From NCBI GenBank assembly GCA_021323775.1, contig JAJPKK010000326.1, positions 1-64,000 on the forward strand: 64,000 nt of DNA, given 5' to 3'. The DNA is from Hyphomicrobiales bacterium. Lineage in GTDB: Bacteria > Pseudomonadota > Alphaproteobacteria > Rhizobiales > Xanthobacteraceae. Below, one piece after another: positions 41,286 to 50,748 of this stretch. Each line of letters opens with the position of its first letter. Position 1 is the stretch's first letter. Below the pieces are notes generated by a model that did not search any database, was not told the origin of the DNA, and saw nothing but the letters and a program-made list of their open reading frames with translations. The translations under genes and the position numbers were made by a program.

Positions 41286-44261
41286 TTACGTCTTCACTGT
41301 GCCGCTGAAGAGCCTGTCGATATCTCCCTCGCCGGTTGGCGGCGCCAGCATATGGCGGGACAGTTGGCGTTTGCTTTCGATCAGCCGGTCGAGCTGTTCA
41401 TCGAACGAGTGGTCCGGCAAACCCGGGTGTACCGCGAGAGGAATATGGATCGTGACCGGTTTGGTCTGGCCGATCCGGTAGGCGCGGTCGTTGCATTGAT
41501 CCTCAATCGCGGGGTTCCACCACCGGCTCAGATGAATGACATGGTTGGCGGCGACAATGTTGAGGCCGACGCCGGCTGCCTTCGGCGACAGCAGAAGGAC
41601 GCCGAACCCGTCCCCGGATCGCGCAAATGCATCCACGATCGCCAGACGTCTTTCACCGGGTGTACCGCCATTGATCACGGCCGGCTTGCGGTCAAGATCA
41701 AACATCGCTGCAATTCCGTCCGCGACGGCGTCCTGCATCGCCAGATGCTCGATAAAAATGAGCGCCTTTTCTCCACGCTTCTCGATGTCGCGGAGGATCT
41801 CGATCGTCTTCGCAAGCCGGGCCGACCGGCGCGCAAACGCTTCGAACCGCGCGCCATCGACGCCGGCTATTTCGGCCGGGTCACGTGGATGAAGTGAAAT
41901 CCCCCGCATCGCGTGAAGGACGCGGAGCATATGACCGCGCGTTCTCTCGCCGCCGTTGCAAGCCTCCACGATCAATTCGCGATAGACCTGCGCTTGCTCA
42001 TCTGGCATCGGCGTGGGGTATCTTTTTTCTTCCTTCTTTGGCAACGCGTCCAGGACATCGGCCTTCATTCGCCGCTTCATCACCGGCGGCGCCTTATCCG
42101 CCGGATCGTCAAGCATCGCCTTCAGCTTCTTGAGTTCTTCCGGCGCCTCTGGGCGGAAAGTCCTGGAAAACGTTTTGAGATCGCCGAGGTAGCCGGGGGC
42201 GATCCGATCGAATATGCACCAGAGATCTTCCATTCTGTTTTCAATGGGCGTTCCCGTCAGGCCGAGAACGAAATCGGCATTCAACGCCCTGGCGGCTTTC
42301 GTATTCAGCGTATCCGGAGCTTTCACTTTCTGCATTTCGTCGAAGATCACGACGGGGTAATGGATGCGCGCAAACGCCTGTTCGTGGTCGGTCAAGGTTT
42401 CATAGGTTGTCAGGATCCAATCGGCTTGACGCATCCGGGTGACGTCAAGGGTTTCCCCCGGGTCCGCACGGCGGGAGGCGTCAAGCTTGAGCCTGGCCAG
42501 CGCTTTGCCATAGGCGTCCACCCTCTCACCAAGTCCCTCGGATGATAGGCGCTCTGTGCATTCCTTTTCCCAGTTCTTGAGGAGAGCCGTAGGGGCTACC
42601 ACGAGCAGCGGCTTGCTCTCGACAGAGCCGGATCCACGTTTGCGCGCCTCGGCGGCATTGCTTTTGATCCAAGCCAGAAAGACAAGCGCCTGAAGTGTCT
42701 TGCCCAAACCCATGTCGTCCGCGAGCAGCACCCCGGGCCAGCCGGCTTTCCAGGCATCCGTCAGCCAGCAGAAGCCCTCCACCTGATGCCGCTTCAGGAT
42801 CGTAGACCCGAGACAGTGGATCGGCGGCTTTGGAGCGATAAATGTCGGCCGCTGCTTCAAAGTGAAGGTGTAATCGACGCCGTCGAAATTCGTCTTCTTG
42901 ATTAGTAAGACGAGTCGCGCGCCTGGGGTCTTTGGTTCCGTGCCAGCGTCGTCCCCGTTGGGCGGAACAACGGGGTCGGGGCCACACTTAGCCGTCCGTT
43001 CGCGCTCCGTTACAAGAAGCTGAGGGACGGCATCGATCGGGATCGCAACGCCCCTGACGACCACGTGGGTGTCGCCGTTTGCTTCAGCCCGCTCGATATC
43101 GCGTTCGATCTGATCAAGCTCGTCGGGCGTAAACGGCTCCGTCTGGACGGGCTCGCCGCCCGCGATCCACCCTGTCTCCGGCAGCCATTGATTGGGGATT
43201 CGCGTCAGCCACGGCAAACGCGGCCGTTCCCAAAGTCCGAGGCCTTCGACGCGGTCGGAATAATTCTTCGTCTCAATGAACAGCGATGCGGAAGGCGCAT
43301 CGCCGGCTTCGGGATTGAGCGCCTCGGCAAGAGCCGCCTTCGGGTTGCGCAAGAACGCCCGCCGCTCCTCCACAGACGCGCGTCGCTTCGCCTTTACGAC
43401 GTCCAGCGCGCGCTTGAGTGCCGGGTCGATCAGGACGTAGCGGTTTTTTCCGATAACGTAGGCGTCGCGGGTAGGCCCGTCCTTTATGGCTTGCTCCAAA
43501 AAACTGCGATGATCATCGGCGGACAGCAGCGTGTCGGACGCGCCTTCGGATCGGCTTGCGTTCTCGTCATCGACCGGTGCGTCATCTTCGAGCGAGGGTG
43601 CGCGGTCGCGGCTCATCAGGATCGGCGTGAAATCCACGCCATTTGGACTTTCGTGGACGTCGAGCGCAAAGGCGCCGGCCTGGAAAATCGTGAATGTCTC
43701 AAGGTAGCCGTCGCACCGGATGTCATGCCCCGTTGTGTCTCTCAGGGCCGTCTGGACCGGCATCCAGCGGGCGATCCTTTCATCGTGCGGCCCTCCAATC
43801 GTCCGGTTATAGTCCTCGGCTGCTTGCACGATCCGCAACAGCGGTGCTGAGAGGCGCCCGAACTGCGCGCCCCACGACAGCTTTAGACCGACCCGCTCAG
43901 GGCGTACCTCCTCTCCGGTCCTCTCGGTCCAGCGCAGGCGAAGGCGGCCATCCGGCTTTTCGACGCGACTGTCGAGGGCGACGGTCAGGCCGAGCGGAAC
44001 GAGCGGCGGCAGTCCGATGCAGTCGGCCACTTCGGGCGCAAGAGCCGCGGCGGTTTCGGAGGAGAGGTGCACATCGAAATCGCTCGCTGTCGCGATGCCC
44101 CGCTCTACGAGGTCCTCCAACGCGCGAACAGCGGGGCGCAGCTTCGGCGCTCGCGCCCAGGCTCGGCGCTCAAGCGGCGTTTCCCTGCCGAACAAGGATT
44201 TCTCGGAGACGGTGACGCGGACTCCGTCTCCAGCGATCTCACTGCGAAAGCGCGGGGCCAT
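41286..44261 (-). CDS. zorD: Zorya ZorD, SNF2-type helicase
   Basis: 991 aa; LLADDMGLGKTLQALVFLAW, VVIFDEMQKVK, GLTGTPIENRMEDLW, SPKAAGVGLNIVAANHVIHLSRWWNPAIEDQCNDRAYRIGQ; last gene of zorABCD. Confidence 0.9.
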   Translation of the reverse strand: MAPRFRSEIAGDGVRVTVSEKSLFGRETPLERRAWARAPKLRPAVRALEDLVERGIATASDFDVHLSSETAAALAPEVADCIGLPPLVPLGLTVALDSRVEKPDGRLRLRWTERTGEEVRPERVGLKLSWGAQFGRLSAPLLRIVQAAEDYNRTIGGPHDERIARWMPVQTALRDTTGHDIRCDGYLETFTIFQAGAFALDVHESPNGVDFTPILMSRDRAPSLEDDAPVDDENASRSEGASDTLLSADDHRSFLEQAIKDGPTRDAYVIGKNRYVLIDPALKRALDVVKAKRRASVEERRAFLRNPKAALAEALNPEAGDAPSASLFIETKNYSDRVEGLGLWERPRLPWLTRIPNQWLPETGWIAGGEPVQTEPFTPDELDQIERDIERAEANGDTHVVVRGVAIPIDAVPQLLVTERERTAKCGPDPVVPPNGDDAGTEPKTPGARLVLLIKKTNFDGVDYTFTLKQRPTFIAPKPPIHCLGSTILKRHQVEGFCWLTDAWKAGWPGVLLADDMGLGKTLQALVFLAWIKSNAAEARKRGSGSVESKPLLVVAPTALLKNWEKECTERLSSEGLGERVDAYGKALARLKLDASRRADPGETLDVTRMRQADWILTTYETLTDHEQAFARIHYPVVIFDEMQKVKAPDTLNTKAARALNADFVLGLTGTPIENRMEDLWCIFDRIAPGYLGDLKTFSRTFRPEAPEELKKLKAMLDDPADKAPPVMKRRMKADVLDALPKKEEKRYPTPMPDEQAQVYRELIVEACNGGERTRGHMLRVLHAMRGISLHPRDPAEIAGVDGARFEAFARRSARLAKTIEILRDIEKRGEKALIFIEHLAMQDAVADGIAAMFDLDRKPAVINGGTPGERRLAIVDAFARSGDGFGVLLLSPKAAGVGLNIVAANHVIHLSRWWNPAIEDQCNDRAYRIGQTKPVTIHIPLAVHPGLPDHSFDEQLDRLIESKRQLSRHMLAPPTGEGDIDRLFSGTVKT

Positions 44262-44262
44262 G

Positions 44263-45654
44263 TCAGGGAGCCCGGTAGTCCGACGGCTGGACGCGGACGC
44301 CGATCAGTTGGTAGAGCCGCTCGGCGACACGATTCTGCCAAATGTAGGTGTCCGCGCCTACGTGGGTAAACATGTCGTTCTTGTTTAGATTGGGTTCGGT
44401 ACGGTCGTTCTTCGGCAACGGACGCATGATCTCATCAGTCGTGTAGTAAGGGGCGTTGAGTTTCGGGCAATTCCGGTCTGATTTCTTCCAGATGTTACAA
44501 CGTCCATTGTGGCTCCAATCGGCGACGATGCATTCGCCGAAGTCCAGCAACAGGACGGCATGTCCAGGCTCAATTTGTCTTCTGCCGCCGGATCTAAACC
44601 TTCCGAAGGGGACATCCTTTCCGAACGCTCGCCTCGCCTCCACGGCTCCTTCATCGCCGAAGATGACCCAGGCGTTCTGCAGCAGCTCTTTCTCATGGTA
44701 GGCCTGCCAGAAAGCCCGCCGGTATTTCCACATGTGGTCGGGCGCGATTTTGTCCACCACGTCCAAAAACTGCCGCAGGGATTGCTCGATTAACCAGCGC
44801 CGCAAGATATCCACGACGTCGTCCAGTCCGATCCATTCGCCTCCGGATATGCGCGGATCCCCGAACCGGGCGATCAGGAAATTCAATATCTCGTTGCGCT
44901 CTGCCAGAGCGGGAATTCGTTCCCCGAACGGCAGCACGACGGCGCGGGCCAGCTGCCCCTTGCAACGTTTGAAGATCAGACGTTCCTCATCGAGCGACCA
45001 TCGTCTGACGGTGTCGATGCGTTCCACCGCGGTGTGCACCGGCGTGCTGCGCAGGATTTCAAGGCCCTTGTCGTGGACCGCTTCCGCGAAGCCAGCCTCC
45101 AGGAGCATCCCCCTGACCCCCGCCGGCTTCAAAAGGCCTTGGATGTTCGTCTGTTCTTTCAGCGCGAGGCGGGCAATCCGCCCGACCGCCTCGGCGCCGG
45201 TGAAGAGGGCGTATCTGGCCTGCAGTTTATCCCATGGCTCGCCGGCAGCGGACGCAAAGTCGCGCAGCACGCCGCTGATCTGTGCAAGCTTCGGGCGGTC
45301 AATTGCGAAGTCGGTGAGATATGCCGAGGCAAGCTGGCGGTAGGGACGCCTCTTCTTGTTACGGACCATGTCGACGACGCGATTGAGCATTGCGTCCAGG
45401 GCCCTATCGTCTTCAGCGACGGCGGGTTTGGTTGTCCACAGGCACCAGGCGATCCTGTTCCAGTCCCGCAAGCTCGGCTGCGTTCCGCGCCTGATGCACG
45501 CGATGAAGTTTCCGGCGACGCTGTCAAGATCCACATGCGGTCTTTCAATCGGAGCGACGGGAGGCAGGCTGCGGGCGAGCCGCGCCGTCGTCCCCTGTTC
45601 CGGCATCGGCCGGGCGCGCAAACTCAATCGCTCGACTGCGGTCAGAAAGCCCAT
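44263..45654 (-). CDS. zorC: Zorya ZorC (EH_Signature-type protein)
   Basis: 463 aa between zorB and zorD; C-terminal EARRAFGKDVPFGRFRSGG...HAVLLLDFGECIVADWSHNGRCNIW. Confidence 0.87.
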   Translation of the reverse strand: MGFLTAVERLSLRARPMPEQGTTARLARSLPPVAPIERPHVDLDSVAGNFIACIRRGTQPSLRDWNRIAWCLWTTKPAVAEDDRALDAMLNRVVDMVRNKKRRPYRQLASAYLTDFAIDRPKLAQISGVLRDFASAAGEPWDKLQARYALFTGAEAVGRIARLALKEQTNIQGLLKPAGVRGMLLEAGFAEAVHDKGLEILRSTPVHTAVERIDTVRRWSLDEERLIFKRCKGQLARAVVLPFGERIPALAERNEILNFLIARFGDPRISGGEWIGLDDVVDILRRWLIEQSLRQFLDVVDKIAPDHMWKYRRAFWQAYHEKELLQNAWVIFGDEGAVEARRAFGKDVPFGRFRSGGRRQIEPGHAVLLLDFGECIVADWSHNGRCNIWKKSDRNCPKLNAPYYTTDEIMRPLPKNDRTEPNLNKNDMFTHVGADTYIWQNRVAERLYQLIGVRVQPSDYRAP

Positions 45655-45655
45655 C

Positions 45656-46525
45656 TCAGGGAGTTTCCTTTAATTTCTCGATCTCTATTCTCATCTGCTG
45701 GAGGAGTCTCTGCATCTCCTCAAGATCGGCAGTCGGGTCCGTGTCCATGACGAATCGCAGATCAATCCTTCGATTCTTCTGCCGGGCGTCCGGAGTGTTT
45801 CCCGTATCAAGTGGACGCGTAGATGAATAACCGGAGATCGACAGGATCTCCTGATCGCTGCGGTTGTGAAGGCGGCGCAATAAGGGAGCTCTGAACGTAA
45901 GCTCACGATATGTGTTTGCCGCTCGTTGAACTGATAATACCCAGTTCTGGTCATCCGGCCCAATTGTGTCCGTATGCCCTTCGATGAAGACGGTTTCGAT
46001 CGATGCATTTGTTTGGTTCTGACAGCCCGTATCCAGCGAGGAAGCCTTTGTGCAAGACACGTACGCCGGCAGCACGCTCGCCAAAACAGGAGCAATTTTC
46101 TTTACTTTTTCCCTCGCGTCATTGTTGAGGTTCGCATTGCCGAAGTCAAATTTGATTGTGTCTTCAGTTAAACGAAGCACGCCGTTTAACTCATCCACTT
46201 TTACTTTCACTCCGACAGCGTCGAGCTGGTCATGCAGCTCGTAGAGCAGTTTCTGTCGCAGCCGCGTGGCTTGTCGCAGTTCGTCAAGGCGTTCGCTGAT
46301 ACGCTTCTCGATATCCGCCAGCTTTCGTTCAATGACGTTGGCATGCGCAATCTTGGTGTCTTGCGTCGCTTTCGTAGCGTCTGTCTGCTGCCGGAACAGG
46401 AAAGCGAAGCTCATCAACATGATGATGAAGATGAAAAGCATACCCACCATCATGTCGGTCATCGAGACGAAATAGTTCTCGCCCTCGCCGCGATCGTAGG
46501 CATCGGCGCTCTCTGCAATCGCCAT
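45656..46525 (-). CDS. zorB: Zorya ZorB, MotB/OmpA-like stator protein
   Basis: N-terminal TM FVSMTDMMVGMLFIFIIMLMSFAFLF; OmpA-like EGHTDTIG...LSVQRAANTY...NRRIDLRF. Confidence 0.93.
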   Translation of the reverse strand: MAIAESADAYDRGEGENYFVSMTDMMVGMLFIFIIMLMSFAFLFRQQTDATKATQDTKIAHANVIERKLADIEKRISERLDELRQATRLRQKLLYELHDQLDAVGVKVKVDELNGVLRLTEDTIKFDFGNANLNNDAREKVKKIAPVLASVLPAYVSCTKASSLDTGCQNQTNASIETVFIEGHTDTIGPDDQNWVLSVQRAANTYRELTFRAPLLRRLHNRSDQEILSISGYSSTRPLDTGNTPDARQKNRRIDLRFVMDTDPTADLEEMQRLLQQMRIEIEKLKETP

Positions 46526-46541
46526 TGTCGCGTGCTCCTAC

Positions 46542-48623
46542 TCAGCGGGGGCGCGGGGATGCGCCGTTTGGAGACCTTCGTGGCGAACCGCCGTCTGGAG
46601 GAAACTGTCCGAGAACCTGGGTCAGGTTGTCCAAGGTCTCGTCAAGACCACTCATGGTATTGCTGATCTTGCTCAAGAACGTCCCGGTGTGTTCATCGAT
46701 CTTGATGACAAACGCTCGCATCGCCTCCTGATGGTTCGAAACCTCCTTCTGGAAACCGTCAACCGCCCTTTCGAGGGCCTCGTCGACGCGATTGAACCGG
46801 GCTTCGTAATTGGTCCACACGCGCCCGATCTGTTCCAGGTGCGCGTCAAGGCGCTCGGCGATGCCGCTGGCCTTCTGTTGGGTCGTCGATAGCGCGCCTA
46901 CCGAGCTTTCGATCGATTTCGTCATCTTGTCCGCTGAGTGGGCGACCCGTTCAGACGAAGCGACGATCGGCTGGCTCGCGGCGCGGGCGCTGGCAGCGAC
47001 CTGGCTGAAAGCCTCGGCCGTCTCGCGCGACCGTCTGCTGACTCCGTCGATGTGCTGGGTCTGCGCCCGGAAGGCGCTTTCTACGGATTGGAGCGTCGCT
47101 GCAAGCCGGCCAATATCGGCGCTCAGGTTTTGTGTTACTTCGCCAATGGCATTTCGCATGGCCTCCACTGCGTCGTGCGTCGCCTTCTGCGTCGCCGCAA
47201 CCACCTCGTCAGCCGCGCGCTTGCTCGCGTCGGCGGCCGCCTCTCCGGCTTTCCGCGCGATCGTCCCGCTTTTCTCCATTTGCTCGGCCACGGCGAGCTG
47301 CAGCGCAGCCATACTCTCCGCAAAGGTCGCGTTTTGAGATTCAAGCTTCCCGACCAGCCGCTCCATCGCGCTATCGAGAGTTCCGGCCGCGCCGGTTGCA
47401 GAATGACCAAGCGCGGCGCCCGCGTCGGCGATGATGCGGCCCAGGTTCTCCGCAGCGATGGCTAGCTTGTCCGACACGTCCCGCCCGGAGCCGGCGAGGC
47501 TCTCCCTTATGACTTCGAGGCCCGTCTGCAGGCTGGTCAGCGTCTCGATAACTTTCCCAAGCTCCTGTCCGGCTCCTTGATCGAGCTTGCCTATGAACCG
47601 GTTGATCAAGTCTTCGACGCCGGTTTGCGACGTTTGCGTCAGCGCGTTCATCGTCTCTTTGAGGCTGGTGGAGACGGGGCTGATCGCCTCCGCGACTGCG
47701 GTCTGAAAACGAGGAGCAATCGAGTCGCCGAGGCGCGCAAAGAAGGCCTCGCTGTTGATCTCCTTGAGTTGGTCGCGCTGGGCCGCGAGCAAATCCAGGG
47801 ACTCGGCAGCAATCCGCTGTGGCGGCTGGAACTGCAAGCGATCGCCGAGTGCACGGCCGAAACGGTCGAACGCGCCTTCAATCAGAATCTGGTAGACGCG
47901 GAAAAGCAGCGACAGCGCCAGCGAGGCGCCGAGACCGGCGATCGACGTCGCGAACTTGAAGGTGGCGGCGTTGAGGAGCTCGCCCAGGGACTGTTTCATG
48001 GCGTCTGCGGACGCCGCGTTCGTGCCGCCCGCCGCCTTGTGGAGCGCCAGCACCAGCCCGATGAATGTCAGGAGCAGGCCGAGGCCGACGAAAAAGCCGG
48101 GGATCGAGGGCATCATCTTGAGGCCGAACAGCCGTTCGCGGGCATGCGCGAGATTGATGAAACTCTGGGGACGAACGGTGTTCTGTACGACCTTCTGCTC
48201 GTCGTCGCGAAGGAGGGTCCTTGAGAACTCCCGCCACGCAGGTCCGATGAGGGCGTGCCGGCGGAGCTTCTGGGAGACGCCATCAAACGCCGTGGCGAAA
48301 GACCGGGGATCGTCAGCCGGCCCCAAAGCGTGTCTTGCCACCCATAACGCCGCGTGAATCAACAGGACATGGGCGACCAGAAAGGCAACGGCGAGCGCGA
48401 GGCCAAACTGGACGATCGCGGACGCGAGGGCGAATGCGAATCCCTCTTGCGTGACAAGTTCGAGGAGGTTTTGCCGGTTCGCCTTGAAGACGCCTGATAA
48501 CAGTTGCCAGTCGGAAAAGGGCAACACGGGAGCGAGAGCAAAAAGAGCGCCCCAAACCAGGATCCAGAACAGCGGAAGGCGGACTGCGGCGTTCCACGTC
48601 CAATTGGCAGCAAAGAGGCTCAT
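46542..48623 (-). CDS. zorA: Zorya ZorA, MotA/ExbB-like proton-channel protein with long tail
   Basis: MSLFAANWTW start at 48623; TM region with SIPGFFVGLGLLLTFIGLVLALHKA and FATSIAGLGASLALSLLFR; ~350 aa helical tail. Confidence 0.93.
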   Translation of the reverse strand: MSLFAANWTWNAAVRLPLFWILVWGALFALAPVLPFSDWQLLSGVFKANRQNLLELVTQEGFAFALASAIVQFGLALAVAFLVAHVLLIHAALWVARHALGPADDPRSFATAFDGVSQKLRRHALIGPAWREFSRTLLRDDEQKVVQNTVRPQSFINLAHARERLFGLKMMPSIPGFFVGLGLLLTFIGLVLALHKAAGGTNAASADAMKQSLGELLNAATFKFATSIAGLGASLALSLLFRVYQILIEGAFDRFGRALGDRLQFQPPQRIAAESLDLLAAQRDQLKEINSEAFFARLGDSIAPRFQTAVAEAISPVSTSLKETMNALTQTSQTGVEDLINRFIGKLDQGAGQELGKVIETLTSLQTGLEVIRESLAGSGRDVSDKLAIAAENLGRIIADAGAALGHSATGAAGTLDSAMERLVGKLESQNATFAESMAALQLAVAEQMEKSGTIARKAGEAAADASKRAADEVVAATQKATHDAVEAMRNAIGEVTQNLSADIGRLAATLQSVESAFRAQTQHIDGVSRRSRETAEAFSQVAASARAASQPIVASSERVAHSADKMTKSIESSVGALSTTQQKASGIAERLDAHLEQIGRVWTNYEARFNRVDEALERAVDGFQKEVSNHQEAMRAFVIKIDEHTGTFLSKISNTMSGLDETLDNLTQVLGQFPPDGGSPRRSPNGASPRPR

Positions 48624-48899
48624 CTCATCCCCGGCTGGTTTGTTAAGATGCAGATGGAAGGCTCTCCACCTGACGATGCTGGCCCTGATGACGCTGTTAT
48701 CGCGCGATCCTGTTCGAGAGAACTGGTCCGCAACGACATCACCGGCCATGCCTCGCCGAAACGCCAGACACGATTGCATATGCCGGGAGGGGGCACGGCA
48801 AACAGGGCCGCGCGCCACGCTTTCACCTTGGTTCCCGGCGTCGAAGGCGTGCGCGCTTGGAATGCTCGCAAAGTGGTCATCACTTCTATGTTACATCTT

Positions 48900-48918
48900 A
48901 TCATAGCGATGGTATGAT
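48900..48918. promoter_or_regulatory. Possible operator: inverted repeat ATCATA-N7-TATGAT upstream of zorA
   Basis: 6-bp arms in an AT-richer intergenic stretch; weak evidence. Confidence 0.25.
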
Positions 48919-49071
48919 GAACAGGCGTATTAACCTTTTGTTTACCAGCAATAAAATCGTTGACCCGCAACAAAAACCGCATAAGGCCGCGACGAGTGTC
49001 CGGCTGGCAATATCGTCCGCGATCGGGGAGGACTGAGCAGCATTCGCGTCCGGCAGGTCATCCGGAGGCTC

Positions 49072-49575
49072 CTATCCAAATTCGAGAATGACTGGCGATC
49101 CAAGCTGTTCGGCCATGCGGACGCGAACAGCTGCACGCTTGATCTCCGTCGCCTGCTTTTGTGGCGGCTGCCGAAAATCGTGGCGCACGAGCCCCTCGGT
49201 ACGCCATGCGCCGAATCCCTGGTCCAAAAGGATCGTCAGGCAACCTCCGCCCCTCGATGAGCAATGAGCCGCGCCATTGCGCCCGCTTGGAGCCCGGCCA
49301 TGAGGTGAGGGGTGCCGCATTCGGCGCAAACGAGGATTTCAAAGGCCGGGGCGCCGCAGGCGCAATGGTCCCGCTGCGCGAGCCACAGAGCGCCAAATTC
49401 CCAGCCCGCATCCGCAGTCGCCAGCTCTGCATCCCGGTGCGGACAAGCGGGATCGATGCAGGCCCACAATCCGCCTTGCGCACGCAGGAATAGATGGGCG
49501 CGCCAGGGTAGAAGATGCAGGCCTGTCTGCGGACACCGGGCGAGCGCTGCGGCGTCGAGAAGCGTCTGCGCATTT
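49072..49575 (-). pseudogene. Remnant of a Cys-rich superfamily II helicase, frameshifted
   Basis: Minus-strand reading LLINAQTLLDAAALARCPQTGLHLLPWRAHLFLRAQGGLWACIDPACPHRDAELA...HCACGAPAFEILVCAECGTPHL, then a different frame LLDQGFGAWRTEGLVRHDFRQPPQKQATEIKRAAVRVRMAEQLGSPVILEFG. Confidence 0.55.
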
Positions 49576-50339
49576 ATCAGGAGCGCGCACCGCGCAACGC
49601 GGTCTATGACAAGTACGCCAAGCGCTACGTGGCGACCGATATGTTCAAGCCGATTTTTCTCAAGCCTGATCCCGATGGCTATCTCTCGCGGCTGCGGTCC
49701 CTGTCTGAAGGGCTGGCAGAGCGGTCAGAGTCGTGGATTGCGCAGCCGCCGGACGCCGACATTGCGGTGACGCCCCGCCGTGCCGTGGACCCGCCGGTGC
49801 TTAAGGCGGTCCTCACGGCCGTGCGGGAGAAGCGATCGGTCGAAGTGTATTATCAGTCGTTGAGCAAGGAGCGCCCTAAGCCGATCTGGCGGCGGATGAC
49901 GCCGCATGCCTTCGGCTATGACGGCTTCCGCTGGCACGTGCGGGCCTTTTGCCACCTCGATCGGAGCTTCAACGACTTCCTCCTGCCCCGTATCTTGGGG
50001 GCCCGGGATATGGGTGATTCCGGCCCGGGGGCGGAGCATGATGTGCTGTGGCAGGAAACGTTTGACGTGGAGATTGGCCCGCACCCGGAGCTGACGGAAA
50101 GCCAGAAGGCCGTCGTTGCCAAGGATTACGGCATGGTGGGCGGCCGGGCGGTCCTCAGGGTTCGCTACGCGATGCTGTTCTATGTGCTTAAGCGCCTCGG
50201 TCTGCTGGGCAACGCGGTGAAGCAGAATCCACGCACGCAGCACATCGTGGCGTTGAACGCGAAGGAGACAGCACGGGCATTGAAACGCGCGGAAACGGAG
50301 TCGCAACAGCCTTTGCCGTCAGCACGAAGAGTCTCCTGA
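49515..50339 (+). CDS. WYL-domain regulator, BrxR/CapW-like, lacking the N-terminal winged helix
   Basis: RLRIYQERAPRNAVYDKYAKRYVATDMFKPIF linker and WYL region VEVYYQSLSKERPKPIWRRMTPHAFGYDGFRWHVRAFCHLDRSFNDFLLPRI; in-frame TAG upstream. Confidence 0.75.
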   Translation: MQACLRTPGERCGVEKRLRIYQERAPRNAVYDKYAKRYVATDMFKPIFLKPDPDGYLSRLRSLSEGLAERSESWIAQPPDADIAVTPRRAVDPPVLKAVLTAVREKRSVEVYYQSLSKERPKPIWRRMTPHAFGYDGFRWHVRAFCHLDRSFNDFLLPRILGARDMGDSGPGAEHDVLWQETFDVEIGPHPELTESQKAVVAKDYGMVGGRAVLRVRYAMLFYVLKRLGLLGNAVKQNPRTQHIVALNAKETARALKRAETESQQPLPSARRVS

Positions 50340-50575
50340 TGGACGCGGCGCCACATCGCCCATCTCTCATGTCGTTCGGCGCTGGCGGGCTGTTCGTCAA
50401 CGAGAGCGTTGCAGTCGCGAAGCTCCATTATGCGGGAGGGGATTGGAATGTGACGGCGGCAAAGGCGGTTGAGGCCCGGGCATTTCCGGTCCGCAAGGCA
50501 AGCTCGGCGCGCCGCACAATCCGCGAGATCGTCAACCGTTTGAAATGGCTTTCGGATGATGAGCTTGAGCCGTCA
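50339..50575 (+). pseudogene. brxA: BrxA (DUF1819) N-terminal fragment of a BREX locus
   Basis: MSFGAGGLFVNESVAVAKLHYAGGDWNVTAAKAVEARAFPVRKASSARRTIREIVNRLKWLSDDELE then loss of similarity; TGATG overlap with the WYL gene. Confidence 0.65.
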
Positions 50576-50748
50576 GGCGCAGACCGAAGCCCTGTCGCCG
50601 GGCCTCGCCCGGATCATCAACGACAAGCGCGATCAGGCCGCAAGCCGCCAGCGCGATCTCACCCTCAAGGTCAAAGCCCTGCTGTCCGAGGCGCGGTTGT
50701 TCGTCCGCGGCGCTGAAATCGAAATCCGCTCCGAGGACGCACAGGCTT
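50556..50748 (+). pseudogene. Probable BrxC internal fragment
   Basis: RQAQTEALSPGLARIINDKRDQAASRQRDLTLKVKALLSEARLFVRGAEIEIRSEDAQ, then runs into the repeat array. Confidence 0.4.

Noticed and set aside
46525-46542. Possible MotAB flagellar or Tol-Exb genes instead of Zorya
   Set aside because: The MotA/MotB-like pair is followed by ZorC and an SNF2 helicase in one operon, a combination specific to Zorya.
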